Source: Symsagittifera roscoffensis | Taxonomy: Eukaryota; Xenacoelomorpha; Acoela; Convolutidae | Length of the DNA: 64,000 nt | Assembly (NCBI RefSeq): GCF_963678635.1 | Contig: NC_087069.1 | Location: forward strand, 45,739,448 to 45,803,447 | Direction of reading: 5' to 3' | Shown: piece after piece, positions 23,467 to 35,420 of the stretch | Numbering within the stretch: the stretch's first letter is position 1 | Layout: each line of letters begins with the position of its first letter | Notes under the pieces: model-generated | The model's database searches: none | Told to the model about the DNA's origin: nothing | What the model saw: only the letters and a program-made list of their open reading frames with translations | Translations under genes and position numbers: made by a program

Positions 23467-25479
23467 ATGGAATCTAGCGATCAAAAAGTTACCGTTAATT
23501 TCAAAGGTGCCAGTAAAAAAGTAGCCATAAAAGATGCCACCAAAGTAAAATTGAAGCGTTTCTTTAATTGCGATGTAGACTACTTGGAAGAAATAAACAC
23601 GCGCGAAACTGTATGTATCGAGGATGCGTGTACTGATTTGATACCTGGATCTAGTTATGACATTCAAATTGAAACCGCTCAAGCTGATATCAATGCAAAT
23701 CAACAGGATAAAATGCGAAACTGGCTCAGCCTAAACAAAAACAAAATACAGCATGCATTAGTTTTAAGCGACGCCGCTTACAAGGAAAACGCTCAAGAGT
23801 TTCTCGAAATGAACTTGTCAGACCATGAATTCAAGTCATTAGTTGAAAACAAATTTGGTAAATGCCGGTTCCTAATAGCTGAAACTGAAAATGATAGCAC
23901 CGTATACGTTGCGTTCAGAGGAACCAACGATTTTGAAGATCTTCTAGCTGATTTCAGTTTTTGGCAACAAGAAGCTCAACGAAACCCATCATCAGGGTCA
24001 TTTCATTCCGGATTTCTTGAAAAAGCGGAATTATTTCCTCTCAAAGAATTCCTTTTGAGCAACTTCATCCAACAAAAGACGCTCGTGTTTTGTGGACATT
24101 CTTTAGGCGGCGCAGTATCTTCTATAATTTACACAGAACTTGTGATTCTGAGACATAGACTTGGAAATACGATGTTTTCAAATGTCTCAAACATAACTTT
24201 TGGTGCGCCCTTGTTCGCCGATACAGACTTCAGAGAATACCTTACCAGTATTAGCACCAACCTTGAAATGTATCACTTTGTTGTTAAAAATGACCCAGTT
24301 CCCAGCCTATTGAGTTTCGGAAGTCTTCTCAAAGCACTGCAGAAACTTCAGCAACATAATGGTTTATTTCAAAGAATTGTTACGGCGCCGACGTTTGCGG
24401 AATTAGTATCAAAATTGAAGCCTTACTTGAAATTTGCATTGAATATAATGGTTGTCGCTTCTGAAGATGGTTTGCTGCCGGAAAATTATGGAAAAGCAGC
24501 TAGATTGGCAAAAACTGTCCTTCAGCTAGTAGATACTAGCGAATCGGAGACTGTGAAAAGAATGTTTGTTCCTATTGGAAATTTCATAATTATCGACAAT
24601 CCAAACGTTCTATACTTTAGTCATGCCCTTCAAACTAGACTTGAAACCGAACTCAATATTTGGGAAAATGTAGGAGTAGAATGCTTATTGAATCACAAGA
24701 CTTCAAATTACAAAACCAAAATCACAGTTGCAGAGATCTGTCACATGGGATCTTTTGACACCAAAAAATTCAAAGAGGACGGTGATTCAGAGCAGCGCAC
24801 AGTTGAGCGTACGACCGAGTTCGAGCCTACAATATCACATGCGGACCTTTGTATGTTAATTCGCGATCAAAAACTTAGAGTTGCAATTGAAGGGAGGCAC
24901 TTGACTTCAATTATTCTGCAGGACTGTCGATTCCATTTCGGTGGTTTGCATCTTGACGCAACACAAGCCGAAGTGAAAAAACTTTCTGGTAATCCAGGTG
25001 ACGATCGAGTAATAATTGAGCAGTTGCAAACGCAAATCAAACCCAATTTCTCGCCTCTGGGTTGTAAAATTGAGGTTGCGACACAGTTTGGTAGCTGTGA
25101 GTACATTATCAACCAAGATAGAATTCGAAACCTTGAAAGTATGTCTGCTATGGAAATATCGAAACATGAGTCGGTTTCACTAGTCATTAGAAAATCAATC
25201 CAACGAGGCATCGCCCTCGCTGAGATTAGAGGCGAACATGCCCCGAATGACCTTCTCATTCGAAAAATTTTCGAATTGGCCAGTCTTTGCTTAAATGCTG
25301 CAGAAATAGATGAATTTCAATGGTTTCTACGGGGAAACTGTGAGCAAATTCTTTGCGATGAAACGCAATACACGAAAGTGGAAAACTTCTGCATGAAAAT
25401 TGAACGCGCAGTTAGCACTCAAATTCAGATCGACATGAACAAAACTAACAATTTTTCTGAGTTTTGGCTATGGCTACGT
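23467..25479 (+). CDS. class-3 lipase / alpha-beta hydrolase (first large exon)
   Basis: Starts at ATG 23467, 671 codons to a strong donor CGT|GTGAGT at 25480; unspliced it would end at 25563 (698 residues). Residues 1-75 form a small charged beta-rich module. The Lipase_3 fold follows: VYVAFRGTNDFEDLLADF, nucleophile elbow GHSLGGA with Ser212, NITFGAPLFADTDF, and Asp276 in KNDPVP. A FVPIGNFIIIDN ... SHAL stretch may supply the His, as in EDS1/PAD4-like members. Class-3 lipases cleave acyl esters. No signal peptide, so likely intracellular. The last ~250 residues are unrecognised and partly helical. Sequence past the donor is duplicated downstream (25602), which suggests it is intronic. Confidence 0.88.
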
Positions 25480-25665
25480 GTGAGTAGCGCGCTTGAGATG
25501 AAAAAGCCTAATGCAAATCTTGGTTCTTTTTGCTTGTTGTTTCGACTTTCGATACAAAAGTAACAATAGTTTTGATCGGGGTGGGTTTTTCAATGGGTAA
25601 TTAGCGCGCTTGAGATGAAAAAAGGCCTAAGGTAAACCTTAGTTATTTTTGCTTTTAAGTTTTAG
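25480..25665. repeat. tandem duplication after the lipase exon
   Basis: GCGCGCTTGAGATGAAAAAG and the following CCTAA...TTTTTGCTT occur at about 25486 and again at about 25604. The duplication starts at the splice donor and supports an intronic reading of the region. Confidence 0.7.
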
Positions 25666-26179
25666 CACCCTTTTAATTTCAGAATGGGGTTACAAAACCG
25701 GGATGACCCAAATCTTTATTCATACAAATTTTTTCACAATTTCACAAGTGTAGAAAGTTGCATAGAAGATCCATGATTAATACTTTGCCATTAAACTGCA
25801 AGACCAGCAAATTTTCATGTACAGACGTACTTTCAGTAGATGATTGTCAAAAACTAACGTTCAAATTTTGGATCCCGTGATAAGCATATAGTTTTTATAT
25901 CTTCATGCTCTTCAATACAGCATGCAGTAACTGACCAGAAGTAACTTGAGTTTTTTTACGAGTATCTCTATTTCTATTGATGAGACGCAAAAAGACCACA
26001 GCCTTTCCCCTAATGGCAAGATCAAACAGCTACGCAGATGAAACGCGAAAAACAGCTCGACCCGCTCAAATTTGATTGAAATCGAAAAAAAGCTATGTAA
26101 AAAAACCCAAAAATAATTGAAGCCTAGACAACAGAGGTTAATAAGAGGTATATGTTTGGGCTGATCAAGGGGTTTGCCT
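25666..26179. other. no gene seen
   Basis: AT-rich, with no convincing coding frame. Confidence 0.5.
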
Positions 26180-26480
26180 ATACTGACCTCCATGTATTAA
26201 GGTATGTTAAAAGCATCCGGTAAACAGGCTATGTATTAAGATAGGGAATAGGATTACCTATGTATTGAAATAGGTTATAAGGTTTCATAAGATACAAGAC
26301 TTGAGATGGTAAGATGGTAGGTTTCATATGGTGAATTTTTCGGCGCCCGACTTTTCCATGTTTTATGATCCTCGGCACTAATCTATTACGATCGTGTATA
26401 CATTTCTCAAGGTATTAAAATTGGTAATCCATGTAATAAGATAGGACATACCATGGTGACAAGTCTTGACAACAATTGGT
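26180..26480. repeat. CCCTATCTTAATACATAGGG repeat, copy B (inverted)
   Basis: Reverse-orientation relative of 6095-6400: TATGTATTAAGATAGGGAAT, GATGGTAGGTTTCATATGGT and a CGGCGCCCGA core occur in mirrored order. Confidence 0.7.
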
Positions 26481-28397
26481 ATGATCAATCATCCATGCAA
26501 AGTCTCAATTTCCCTACCTTAAAAGGGTTGACAACAGGTTGTCTGGGGAAACAAAATATTTAAGATTAAATGTTCCGCTCCTGTGACTAAACTGGGAAAA
26601 AATTAAAAACCCCTTTATGGTTGATTGATTTAATGTCCCATTGAATTTTTTACTACCCAGGTATTATTTCATCGCATGAGAAAGGATGACAACTCCCTTT
26701 ACCAATTACTTTTATTTTTTTTTAAAGTTTTTTTCTCCCCATACTCCTCCATGAAATAAATAAAAAACTAAAGTGCAAAACGCTTTCCAGTCAGATTGAA
26801 AACTCAAATGTAATAAAAACATAAAAAGCATCTAATCAAAACTGCATGGATTTTCAAATGGAATTTAGATATGAAAAAACATATTATATTTAATTTCGAC
26901 CAATCAATTTTTTTCAGCAATTTTTTAGTTTCAACCCAGAGTAATCTTTTATTCTGTCAATATCCTAGCTATGATTGGCTTCAATTCTCCGTTATCATTT
27001 TAATTTTAACCTTTTAAAAAGTCTTGAAATATATTGAAACTTTCAAAAAAATTAATTTCGAAATTTGTCATTTCTTTTGCTCTGGTAAAATTTTAATTTC
27101 GGCTCTCTTAGTTTCTGCATGTTAATTGTCCTTTTTTCTCAAAAAATTTTTCAAAAAACTATAAAAATTACCAGAAGTTCTTTGTACTTTTTAAAAATTT
27201 ATCTATTCTATCGACAATTCATTTGAATGGGGGACTATCTCATCCAAATTCAATCAAACACTTGATTGTATTTTAACAAAAAAATAGTTTCTAAAGTTAG
27301 TTTTGTTTAAAAAAATAAGGAGCTTAAAGAATTAAATTACATAGACAAAAAAAATGTCACTGTAGCGCATAATTATTTTTCATTGCAATAATTTACATTT
27401 AAAAATGAAAAAACAGTATTTTAACATGAAATTACTTATAAAGACAAAATATACATATCCAACTTTGCCGATACTTTTTTGTTAAAAAAGAATAAAATGA
27501 TCTTTTTTTTACCCAAAGAATCACAAACCAGTAAGTTTTGTCCAATCGAGCGAAATGCTTCTTGATGGTAAGATGAAATGATTGTTTCAAAACTGGGTTT
27601 TCATCAAAAATAACCAAAAAACAATTTCTAAAAGCCTCGTACCAAAAGTGACTGCTATGATTTCATCTCATTTTTTTTTTTAAAAAAACCATTGCGAGAG
27701 TGATCGGTTTATAAACTAGTTTTTCAAGAAACGTTTTTGCTTTACCAGTTCGATGCTTGGGTTTCTTTTTTCCAAATGCTTCTTTTTTTCCGATTGTTTT
27801 CATACTGTTTTTGTTTCAGCAACTTTTGTATTTGTTTTCAGTTTTTCCAATCACTTACAACTTCTCATTTCTTTGGAGCCTAAATTTTAAATATGATTCT
27901 TCCAATTTTTTGAAGATGGAACAAAATAGTTTTATAAGAAAGGGGATTTCAGCGCTCGTAAGATTTTGTAAAGGAGCACCAAAACTTCTTCCTAAGTTTT
28001 CTTGGGTATCCACGAAAAATGGGAAAACTTGGGTTGTGAGCAACCATTTGATATGAAATATCAATCAAAAGAGATTATCCAAAATTTTAGGGATGAGATT
28101 CTCGCTTGGGTTTCCTACGGTTAAAATAGTTTTGTTTTATGCTTGTAGTGTCTTTTAGTTCTATTTTGATGCTATGGAAATAGTTTTTCAAAATTTTTTA
28201 AAACTAGATTTCTGAAAGCTTGATAAATTATCTAATGTAACTATAGGTTGTATGCATCCAGTTTTTACGATGAAAAAGAAAGGAATACAACGCAAAAAAG
28301 GAGTTTTTAGTTTTTGTATCAGCAACTAAATTATAATTTATTATATCCTTCATAGAATCAGGTAAGTTTTTTTTAATTTTGTACGAGTACTGATGGT
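26481..28397. other. no gene seen
   Basis: AT-rich DNA with frequent stops. A hydrophobic plus-strand frame (27757-28056) has T-run-driven composition and I do not accept it. Confidence 0.5.
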
Positions 28398-28508
28398 ATG
28401 AAGAATTTTTTCAATAAACTACATCCTCCGACTGATTTTGCTCAACTTAAAAACCCAAAATACGACACGGATCAGCACTTCGAATGTTTAACACTGATTG
28501 CTCCTCAG
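28398..28508 (+). CDS. possible small exon
   Basis: ATG at 28398 opens 37 codons with mixed, protein-like composition (MKNFFNKLHPPTDFAQLKNP onward, ending LTLIAPQ) to a donor CAG|GTAACT, phase 0. It lies on the strand of the lipase and GTPase exons and could start the GTPase gene, but the next certain exon (30097) needs a phase-1 donor, so an intermediate exon would be required. Confidence 0.3.
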
Positions 28509-29236
28509 GTAACTAAGCAACAACCTTCTGTGTAATTTAATCTACTGATACATAATTTAAACTATAATCAATATTTTGTGCAGTTTAAGCTATAAGCGTT
28601 TTAAATTTTTTTTTCCAAGCTACAACTATATCAACAGTTTTTGTTTTCAGCACTGGTTCAGTATGCATTGGTTGTGTCTTCTTTTTGTCTTCAGAACTTT
28701 CGGTTTCATCTATAAATACAATTTTTCTCTCGCTAGCATTTTGGTACAGTAAAAACTACATTGTTTCCGAATTCTGAACACTTCCTCAGCTCCTTTATAC
28801 TAAAATTTCTCAGAATTTTTTCTCATTCGAAATTTTCGATCATATTTTTTTGCCGGTTCTCTGTCGATGTTGATAAAAATACTAGTATTTCATTTTCAAA
28901 CTGTGGCTTGTGTCCTTTTCGAAACGGAATATCAGACTTTGAAAACTCTGCACTAATCTCATTTTTGCACTTTGGTTCAATAAGCTTCATAACTAATTAA
29001 TATACTGTTGAATGCAAAAAAAATTGAGACTTCAGTTACATTTTTAAAGCTCCTCCAGCTCCTTTCCGATGATTTTGGTAGAGCAATTGCTTTACATGGA
29101 TTGTTTAACTATTCTTTCGCTAGCAAAAGATATAAAAATTGACGGGATGATTTTAATATCTGTTCACGCTACATGCGGTAAACTGTTGCACATTAGTGCT
29201 TACTCAATTTTTAAACAATGACCTCTGGAATTAGCT

Positions 29237-29807
29237 ATGCCAGCAACAAATGACGATTGTTTTTTGTACAATTCTTTGCAGATATCAAGGTCCACTTACT
29301 ACCGAAAATTAAAAAACATACGCGAAGGAAAACTCCTTGATCGGAAAAAGAGATGTGGAAAAGACATAGAAAAACAGCTAGTAAATTGTTGAAAAAACTG
29401 CCTCAATAGTTTTAAGAAATCCGTACGTTTCTGCTCAGAAATTTGCGTTAAAACTTGACACCGAGGATGGCATAAATTTAAACAAAACAATGGTTCAGCC
29501 TACATTAAAAAGAAACCTTTTGAAGAAAATCACTAGAAAAACCCTACAATTGTCCTCTAACCTACTAAAAAATGGATGGAGGAAAATCTTGTCCAAAATT
29601 TGCAATGGCCGCCAAAATAAGCGGGACTTATCACTCAATATATTCTCTGAGGAAAAGAAATCACCAACAAATACCGAAGAGTTGAGGATATATATAATCG
29701 AATTCAAAGATGAAGTGACTGCGCAAATGAGATTAGATTTAATGAAGTCATTTCCAAGCAGACTTTTATATGTTATTCGTTGCCATGGACAGCAAATCGC
29801 TGCCTAG
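29237..29807 (+). pseudogene. internally deleted Tc1-type transposase fossil
   Basis: The first frame (29237-29392) encodes ISRSTYYRKLKNIREGKLLD and KKRCGKDIEKQL, the paired-type helix-turn-helix and GRPRK-like region of Tc1 transposases. A frameshift near 29385 leads to a second frame (to 29807): NPYVSAQKFALKL, TLKRNLLKK (second HTH), FSEEKKS (the FSDEKKF start of the catalytic region), then directly NTEELRIYIIEF and LMKSFPSRLLYVIRCHGQ, the C-terminal end of the family. The catalytic DDE core of about 150 residues is missing. It is clearly non-functional as a transposase. It lies between the lipase and GTPase exons. Confidence 0.75.
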
Positions 29808-30096
29808 TCATACAGAGTTGTAGCCATTAGCCGTTTTTCGTGTTACATTATATGCGTCTTTATGATATGCCATTTAGGAGAAAATTTAAATTCCAAAGTG
29901 GTTTTCTAAAAATTCTCAATTCAAAAACCTATTTTTATTGGTTTTCTAAAAAATCACAATCCAAAATACTTATGCAATTTTGATATGCAAGAACATCACA
30001 ACAATAAAAGTTATAAATTTAGAACATATGTCATTCAAGCGCGCTATCACAACAAATAGTTTTCCTTAAAAGTCATAATATTCTATGCTCTTCCAG

Positions 30097-30723
30097 CAAT
30101 TTTTGTAACAGAAGCAGCAGTAGTGATTTTTATTGGCTTAGCTGCAGCACACATGTATCAACTGAAAGAACGAATGAACAGTAGAATTAATCTGGCTGAT
30201 GAAAGTTACGCTGAAATTGTGAAAGTTCTGGCTGAGATCTTTACTCCGAGGATTGGTCATCTGGACGAACCACATCAAACTGAAGTTAGAGACTTGAAAG
30301 ATGACCCAAATTTATTCAATAACGAAAAAACAGTTACTCTTCTCTTTGACGAGAACTTGGGGGCTCAAAATTTCTCTAAAACCTGGTTGAACGACTGCAT
30401 TGAAGCGTCAAAAGAAGTTGTGATTGAGCGAATAAGGATGATTAAAAAAATCCATGAAGTTCGAAAAACAATTGCGACTCAATGTTTCATTGGGATTGTT
30501 GGCCCAATTAACTCGGGTAAATCCACCTTCATAAACGCGATGTGGCAGTTAAATTCTCCGACAGGAAGTTCAGTTCACACAGATAAACCAACAATCAGAA
30601 AAATTACGGAGACAGTTCAAGTGGTGGACTACCCAGGAAATAACAGCTTAGAATGTCACTCTAGAACCTTCAGTATTTGTGGGGCGATGAATAATCTGAT
30701 TGTAATTAACATTGCTACTTCAG
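30097..30723 (+). CDS. membrane-anchored P-loop GTPase, exon 1 seen
   Basis: Opens after acceptor CTCTTCCAG (ends 30096, phase 1). It starts with a hydrophobic segment (AIFVTEAAVVIFIGLAAAHMY, about 20 residues, a likely membrane anchor), then a charged helical stretch, then the G domain: GPINSGKST (P-loop, 30501-30527) and VVDYPG (G3, 30625-30639). Donor CAG|GTAAGT leaves phase 1. The P-loop of form G-x4-GKST with an NSGKS core is shared by large GTPases and related TRAFAC families; the exact family is not recognised. Same strand as the lipase exon 4.6 kb upstream; a fused lipase-GTPase transcript is possible but lacks a connecting exon. Confidence 0.8.
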
Positions 30724-31278
30724 GTAAGTTTACTTTTGAAGTTGTTTAACTCCCAAGTGTTTCAGTTATTAGTCATGGGAAAACTTAGTTTTTTCCGTCA
30801 TGTTCTGTCCAAATTTTCATGTGTTCTCTTGGAACTTTTCAGAGTGAACGTTTTTTTTTCATAACTAGAATTATCTATTTGGTTTTATCAAACATATTTT
30901 TTGTAAGGGTTTTATTTAGGAAAAAAAAACATAAAATTAGAAATCTAAAAACTTTTTAATTGGATTTATCACAATTGTAAACGAAATTGCAATTTAAATG
31001 AGAAAACTCTAGCTCAAAATCATGTCGAATACAGTCATGACGACTCAGCAAGAATTTGTCAAAATATCAAGTGAAACCTAATTGATAATGAACGGTTATT
31101 GGAATCGTTTTTTCATTGCTTAAAGTATTATTGTGAATGAAACACGAGCACGCAAAAAAATTGGTTGACAGCTAGACGGGTTTAGTAATTTCTTTCCAAG
31201 TACAACCCTAGTAATTAATAGTTATTTAGCATTTCATTTACGGTTAACATCTGACGGATCTTGTTTACAAATAAGAAA

Positions 31279-31832
31279 CCCGAGTCGATATTTTTCACCT
31301 AATTTGAAGAAAGATTTGAGCGGTTTGAGCGGTTTTTTTAGACAATTACGCTCAAAATCTTGCTTCAAAATGAGCGGTTTGAGCGGTTTTTGAACGGTTT
31401 ATCTTAAAATAAGAAGGCCTAGGCATTCTGAAATGATTAAGTTTTCAGTGTTCCAGGACCCACATAATAAACAGAGACATGAATTAGAATGCAGAGTGTT
31501 CAGTATTCATTGTGGTGCGTAATTTATACTGGCTTCGCTGCGCGACAGTAGTTTCAGGGCCGCATGGACTAACGGATAAGGCGTCTGACTTCGAATCACA
31601 AGATTGCTGGTTCGAATCCCAATGTGGTCGACTTTTTATTATTAGATCTTGCGCGGTTTTTTTAGATAAACCGCTCAAAACCGTTCAAATCTTGCGCGGT
31701 TTTTTTAGATAAACCGTTCAAAAACCGCTCAAACCGCTCATTTTGAAGCAAGATTTTGAGCGTAATTGTCTAAAAAAACCGCTCAAACCGCTCAAATCTT
31801 GCTTCAAATTAGGTGAAAAATCTCGACTCGGG
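31279..31832. mobile_element. foldback element carrying a tRNA-Arg pseudogene
   Basis: Arms of about 123 bp (31279-31402 and 31710-31832) are inverted copies of each other, rich in TTTGAGCGGTTTGAGCGG and ending at CCCGAGTCGA / TCGACTCGGG. The ~300-bp loop contains a tRNA-Arg-like sequence on the plus strand. It lies within the GTPase intron. No target duplication is evident. Confidence 0.8.
31558..31630 (+). tRNA. tRNA-Arg(TCG) pseudogene
   Basis: 73 nt with a 7-bp acceptor stem (GGCCGCA with TGTGGTC, two G-T pairs), D-loop TAACGGATAAGGC, loop CTTCGAA with anticodon TCG, and a perfect B box GGTTCGAATCC. The D-stem has one mismatch, the anticodon stem one, and the T-stem pairs at only two of five positions. 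The origin as tRNA-Arg is clear but a working tRNA is unlikely. No intron. Confidence 0.7.
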
Positions 31833-31990
31833 CTCTACTAATTATAACAGAGCCAAAACGCATTGGTTTTTTCTTTTAGTCCCAATAATTTCAAGCTCTA
31901 ATTTCAAAAAAAAATCAGGATAAGAATACAAAATTGCTTACAAATGCACCAAAAACACTATAATTGCGACATATTGTAGTTTTTTATTTG

Positions 31991-32915
31991 CCCGGGTTGA
32001 CCAAAAATGCTTTCCATACAATTCTCATAAATGGGGAATTTCTTTTCATACAATTCCATACAAATCCATACGTACAGAAAATTGTTTGAAATCTCTATAA
32101 TAAACATTTTCCCATAGATGGAAATTGCTTGATATTGTTTTTTCCATAAACCGAATAGTGGTTTTTTTTCTAATTTTTTTTCTTAAAAAATAGAGGTTGT
32201 GTTTGCAACGAACACAAGTGACAAAGACCTTGGTTATTCAAATCACCAAAGGTTGGACGGTCTTGCGTTTACAATGCATAGAAAACGACCTGAATTGTCT
32301 CCGAGCTGTTTTTCATAAATGATATAACAAAAGTACCAAACTTTTAGTTTTTGGCAAAATTTTTCAGTGATGATTATAATAAATTTTTGAATTTCCAAAT
32401 TATCAGACTTCGATCAAGTCATACATAAACACCCCATTCAAAAGAAAAAAGAGTTTTCAGTGTTTTTGAAAATAAAAATTTAAGAGAAAAGAAAAAAAAG
32501 CCAAAATTATCGTTCCAGGACTACGTTATGCACACAAAAAAAGTTTTTGGAAAATGTTTGTTTGCGTACAAAATGCGATTTGCGGTCAAAAAAAAATTTT
32601 GGGGGCAAAAACTCAAAATTAATTGGAAAAACTTTTGTGTCACCATCAAAAAATGCCAGTCATACAATTTCCATATATGGAAATTAAAAGGTAAGCATAT
32701 TTTTTTAAGTTTTAAATCAATTTTTTTTGTCACCAGTCTGTTCAACTGTTCTCCAAAATTGTTTAATGCTTTTTTTCTATTGTTTTTCGAAAGTGTATGA
32801 AAATTGTATAACAAGCATTTTCTCCATGCACTTGATGTATGGAATTGTCTGATAATTATTTTTGTTGTATGGAATTGTATGATAAGCATTTCCAGTGTAT
32901 GGAGGTCAACCCGGG
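31991..32915. mobile_element. CCCGGGTTGACC TIR element, copy 1
   Basis: A 925-bp element bounded by CCCGGGTTGACC (31991) and its inverted copy GGTCAACCCGGG (ends 32915), flanked on both sides by TG. Subterminal iterated motifs of the type TGCTTATCATACAATT / CATACAATTCCATAC occur near both ends. Shares an internal core with 36117-36871 in reverse orientation. No transposase seen. Confidence 0.8.
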
Positions 32916-33221
32916 TGATTTTCCCTAATGTTTTTAGAAAAAAGGGATGAATTGGAAACACTTTCAAAATAAGATAAAAATTGGCTAACAAATATGTTTT
33001 GCCTGTGCTCGCTTATCAAGAAGTGCTAAAAATTTTTTAATAAGTTTCAAAACATCAATTCCGATCATCAAAACATCCTTGTACAACAGTTCTACTTAAA
33101 TTCTGATTTGCAGACTCCTTGAGAAAGGTTGAATTGCTTGAAGCGGAACAGAATTGCCCAAAAACCACATCAGGCAGTTGTTTGCCCCCACTACCTTCTT
33201 GCCAATTGTTTATTTTTTCAG

Positions 33222-33604
33222 GAGATGTTAACCAAGACGAAGCTGACAAAATATCCGAATACTACAAAACAGTTTCGGTTTCCGACGATTGCAGAATCAT
33301 TATATGTATTAACAAGTGGGGCTTATTCGCAGAAAATCTGCGAAACGAAGGAAAAACTATCGCCGAAATGAAAAATCGATACATCGAAAAAATGAACGAT
33401 TATTACTCGAAGTCTGGAAACGATTTCAGAATTCGGGAGGAAGATGTATTCTGCACAGATTGGAAAATGGACGATAACAGACGCCGAGAGTTTGGAATTT
33501 CTGGAATTCAGGATATTCGAGAGTCTCTGAGAGCCCACCTGACGGCTTTGGGAATCAGTGATGAGGCCCAATTAGAAGCTTCTGTGTCGTCGCCTTCTCT
33601 TTGA
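33222..33604 (+). CDS. membrane-anchored P-loop GTPase, last exon
   Basis: Acceptor TATTTTTTCAG ends at 33221, entering in phase 1. This completes a Gly codon with the 30097-30723 exon, and the joined frame continues IATSG-DVNQDEADKISEYY. It contains RIIICINKWG (33293-33322), matching the hydrophobic beta strand and G4 motif N-K-x-D, but with Gly in place of Asp, the residue that gives guanine specificity. It ends with a charged helical tail and TGA at 33602-33604. The exact phase match and reading continuity make the join strong. Loss of the G4 Asp raises doubt about nucleotide specificity. Confidence 0.82.
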
Positions 33605-34599
33605 TTATGTATTTTCTTTTCTTTATTTTAGCTTAAGTCTCAGACTGTATAATAATTACATGGGCGAGCATCATTGAAAATTTACATGATTGATTCTATA
33701 ACCTTCATTGGCACCTTCAAAATATCAATTTTTTCAGAAATTGAAATCAAAAAGGCTGTGTTAAGTTTCCGTTTTCTTTTTCAATTGAAATTTTGCAATG
33801 AGAAAGATGAACTAATTATTCATTTAAGACAAAATGAAGCAAAGCCCAAAAAATCCAGCTTTAATTATTTTCTGAATCGAACAATAGTTTTTTGATCGAT
33901 TGTTTTTTTGTTGAAAACTGTTGACTTAATTCATACTGAGACAACATATTGCTCATATTATAAAAACTCAGATTATGAAAAAAGAACCTAATAAAAATAT
34001 GAAAATTCGCTAGCACATGATATAATTAGTGCAATAATTTGTAGAAAATTAGTTCTATATGTTCTGTAGATTTTTAGTTCAAGAGCAGTCGTAAATTTGT
34101 TTGGGATCAAAAAATTGAGTTGCGATCCTCTGCAACCCCCACCCAATGAAAAGCCAAAAATGGTGAGTCACTGAAACATCCCCACACCATTTTTCGAGTT
34201 TATTAGATCTTAACCTGGATCATAGAGTGCCTTTACCATACTAATTATGACCAAGTTTCAATTATATCAGCTGTTGGTAAACTGAAGATTTGAGCGGAAA
34301 AATGATTCTAAATTCGTTCAAAACTGAAAACTTACAGTTTTTCTGAGAAAGCTTTTGTGTGAACTTAGAATGCCACAAATTTATTTACAAAAAGTGGGCA
34401 AAAATTTTTAAAAACCAGGCATTTTTTTTGTCTCAATTTATAGATAATTTTGGGCATTATGATGAGCATGATGAATCTATTTCAACTGGATCTACCCGAT
34501 AAACCATCAAAAAAGGAGAACGTTTTAAAAGTTCTAATTCACACAGGTTCATGAGTTAAAATGTTTTTTTTTCTCTAAATGATCCTTAGACGCATATTT
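33605..34599. other. no gene seen
   Basis: Presumed 3' flank of the GTPase gene; AT-rich and free of exon-like frames. Confidence 0.5.
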
Positions 34600-35420
34600 G
34601 ACTGCATTAGTGATTTTTCAACGCAAACATTTGCGGTAACTCAACCCAGCCATGATAATTTTTATTTTTATAATACCAGTAAGTTTATATACTTTTTTAA
34701 AATTTGTGATTCTAAACAAGGGCTATTTATATGAGTGATTTCAAATCCAAATGTGACTTTTCAAAAATTTTTGTGCCTCTTATTTGCTTAGTAATTATAT
34801 TGATTGCTCAGTGTTAGATCGTTGTAATAAACTAGCAGAGGGCAAACTAAACCAAAAACCAAAAACGGTTAGCATTTGTTTTAACCCAACCACGATAATC
34901 CTTAATTTTATATCAACAGTTACTTTATATAACTTTTAAAGTTTGTGTTTCTAAAAATCAACTCATTCTCTTGATTATCAGGGGCCATTTATATGTGTGC
35001 TTTCATATCCAAATGTGACTTCTCAATGATTATTGTCCTACTTATTTGGATTGAGTAATTATATTGATTCCTCAGTGTTGGAGCCGTATATCAAATTAGC
35101 GGAAGGCAAACTGAGCCAAAACGATTAGCATTGGTGTTAACTCAACCGCGATAATCTTTACTTTTTTTTAACAGTCAATTTACATAATTTTTCAGAGCTT
35201 GCGTTCCTACAAATCAATTCACCCTCTTGTTTATCAACGGTTTTTTTATATGAGTGCTTTCAAATGCGAATCAAAGATTTAATTACTTCTCAAACGCTTC
35301 TTAAAGATTTTTATGCTATATATTTGGAGTGAGTAGTTGTATTGATTTCTTAGCTTAGAGTGGTAGCAAGTTTAAGCTTCGGCTGGTTTTATTTAATGCT
35401 CATTTTAAAATGCAACAAAT
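34600..35420. repeat. ~250-bp tandem repeat, three copies
   Basis: The block AACTCAACC(C/G)..CGATAATC followed by an ACAGTTA..TTATATAACTTTT stretch recurs at about 34637, 34883 and 35138. Downstream CATTTATATG(A/T)GTG and GAGTAATTATATTGATT blocks recur with the same period. Confidence 0.8.

Noticed and set aside
24867-25259. Minus-strand genes opposite the lipase
   Set aside because: Shadow frames of a clear plus-strand coding exon.
27757-28056. Small membrane protein
   Set aside because: Hydrophobicity is explained by T-rich DNA; no splice or homology support.
33119-33221. Coding extension upstream of the last GTPase exon
   Set aside because: The TTTTTTCAG acceptor at 33221 and exact phase match to 30723 show it is intron.
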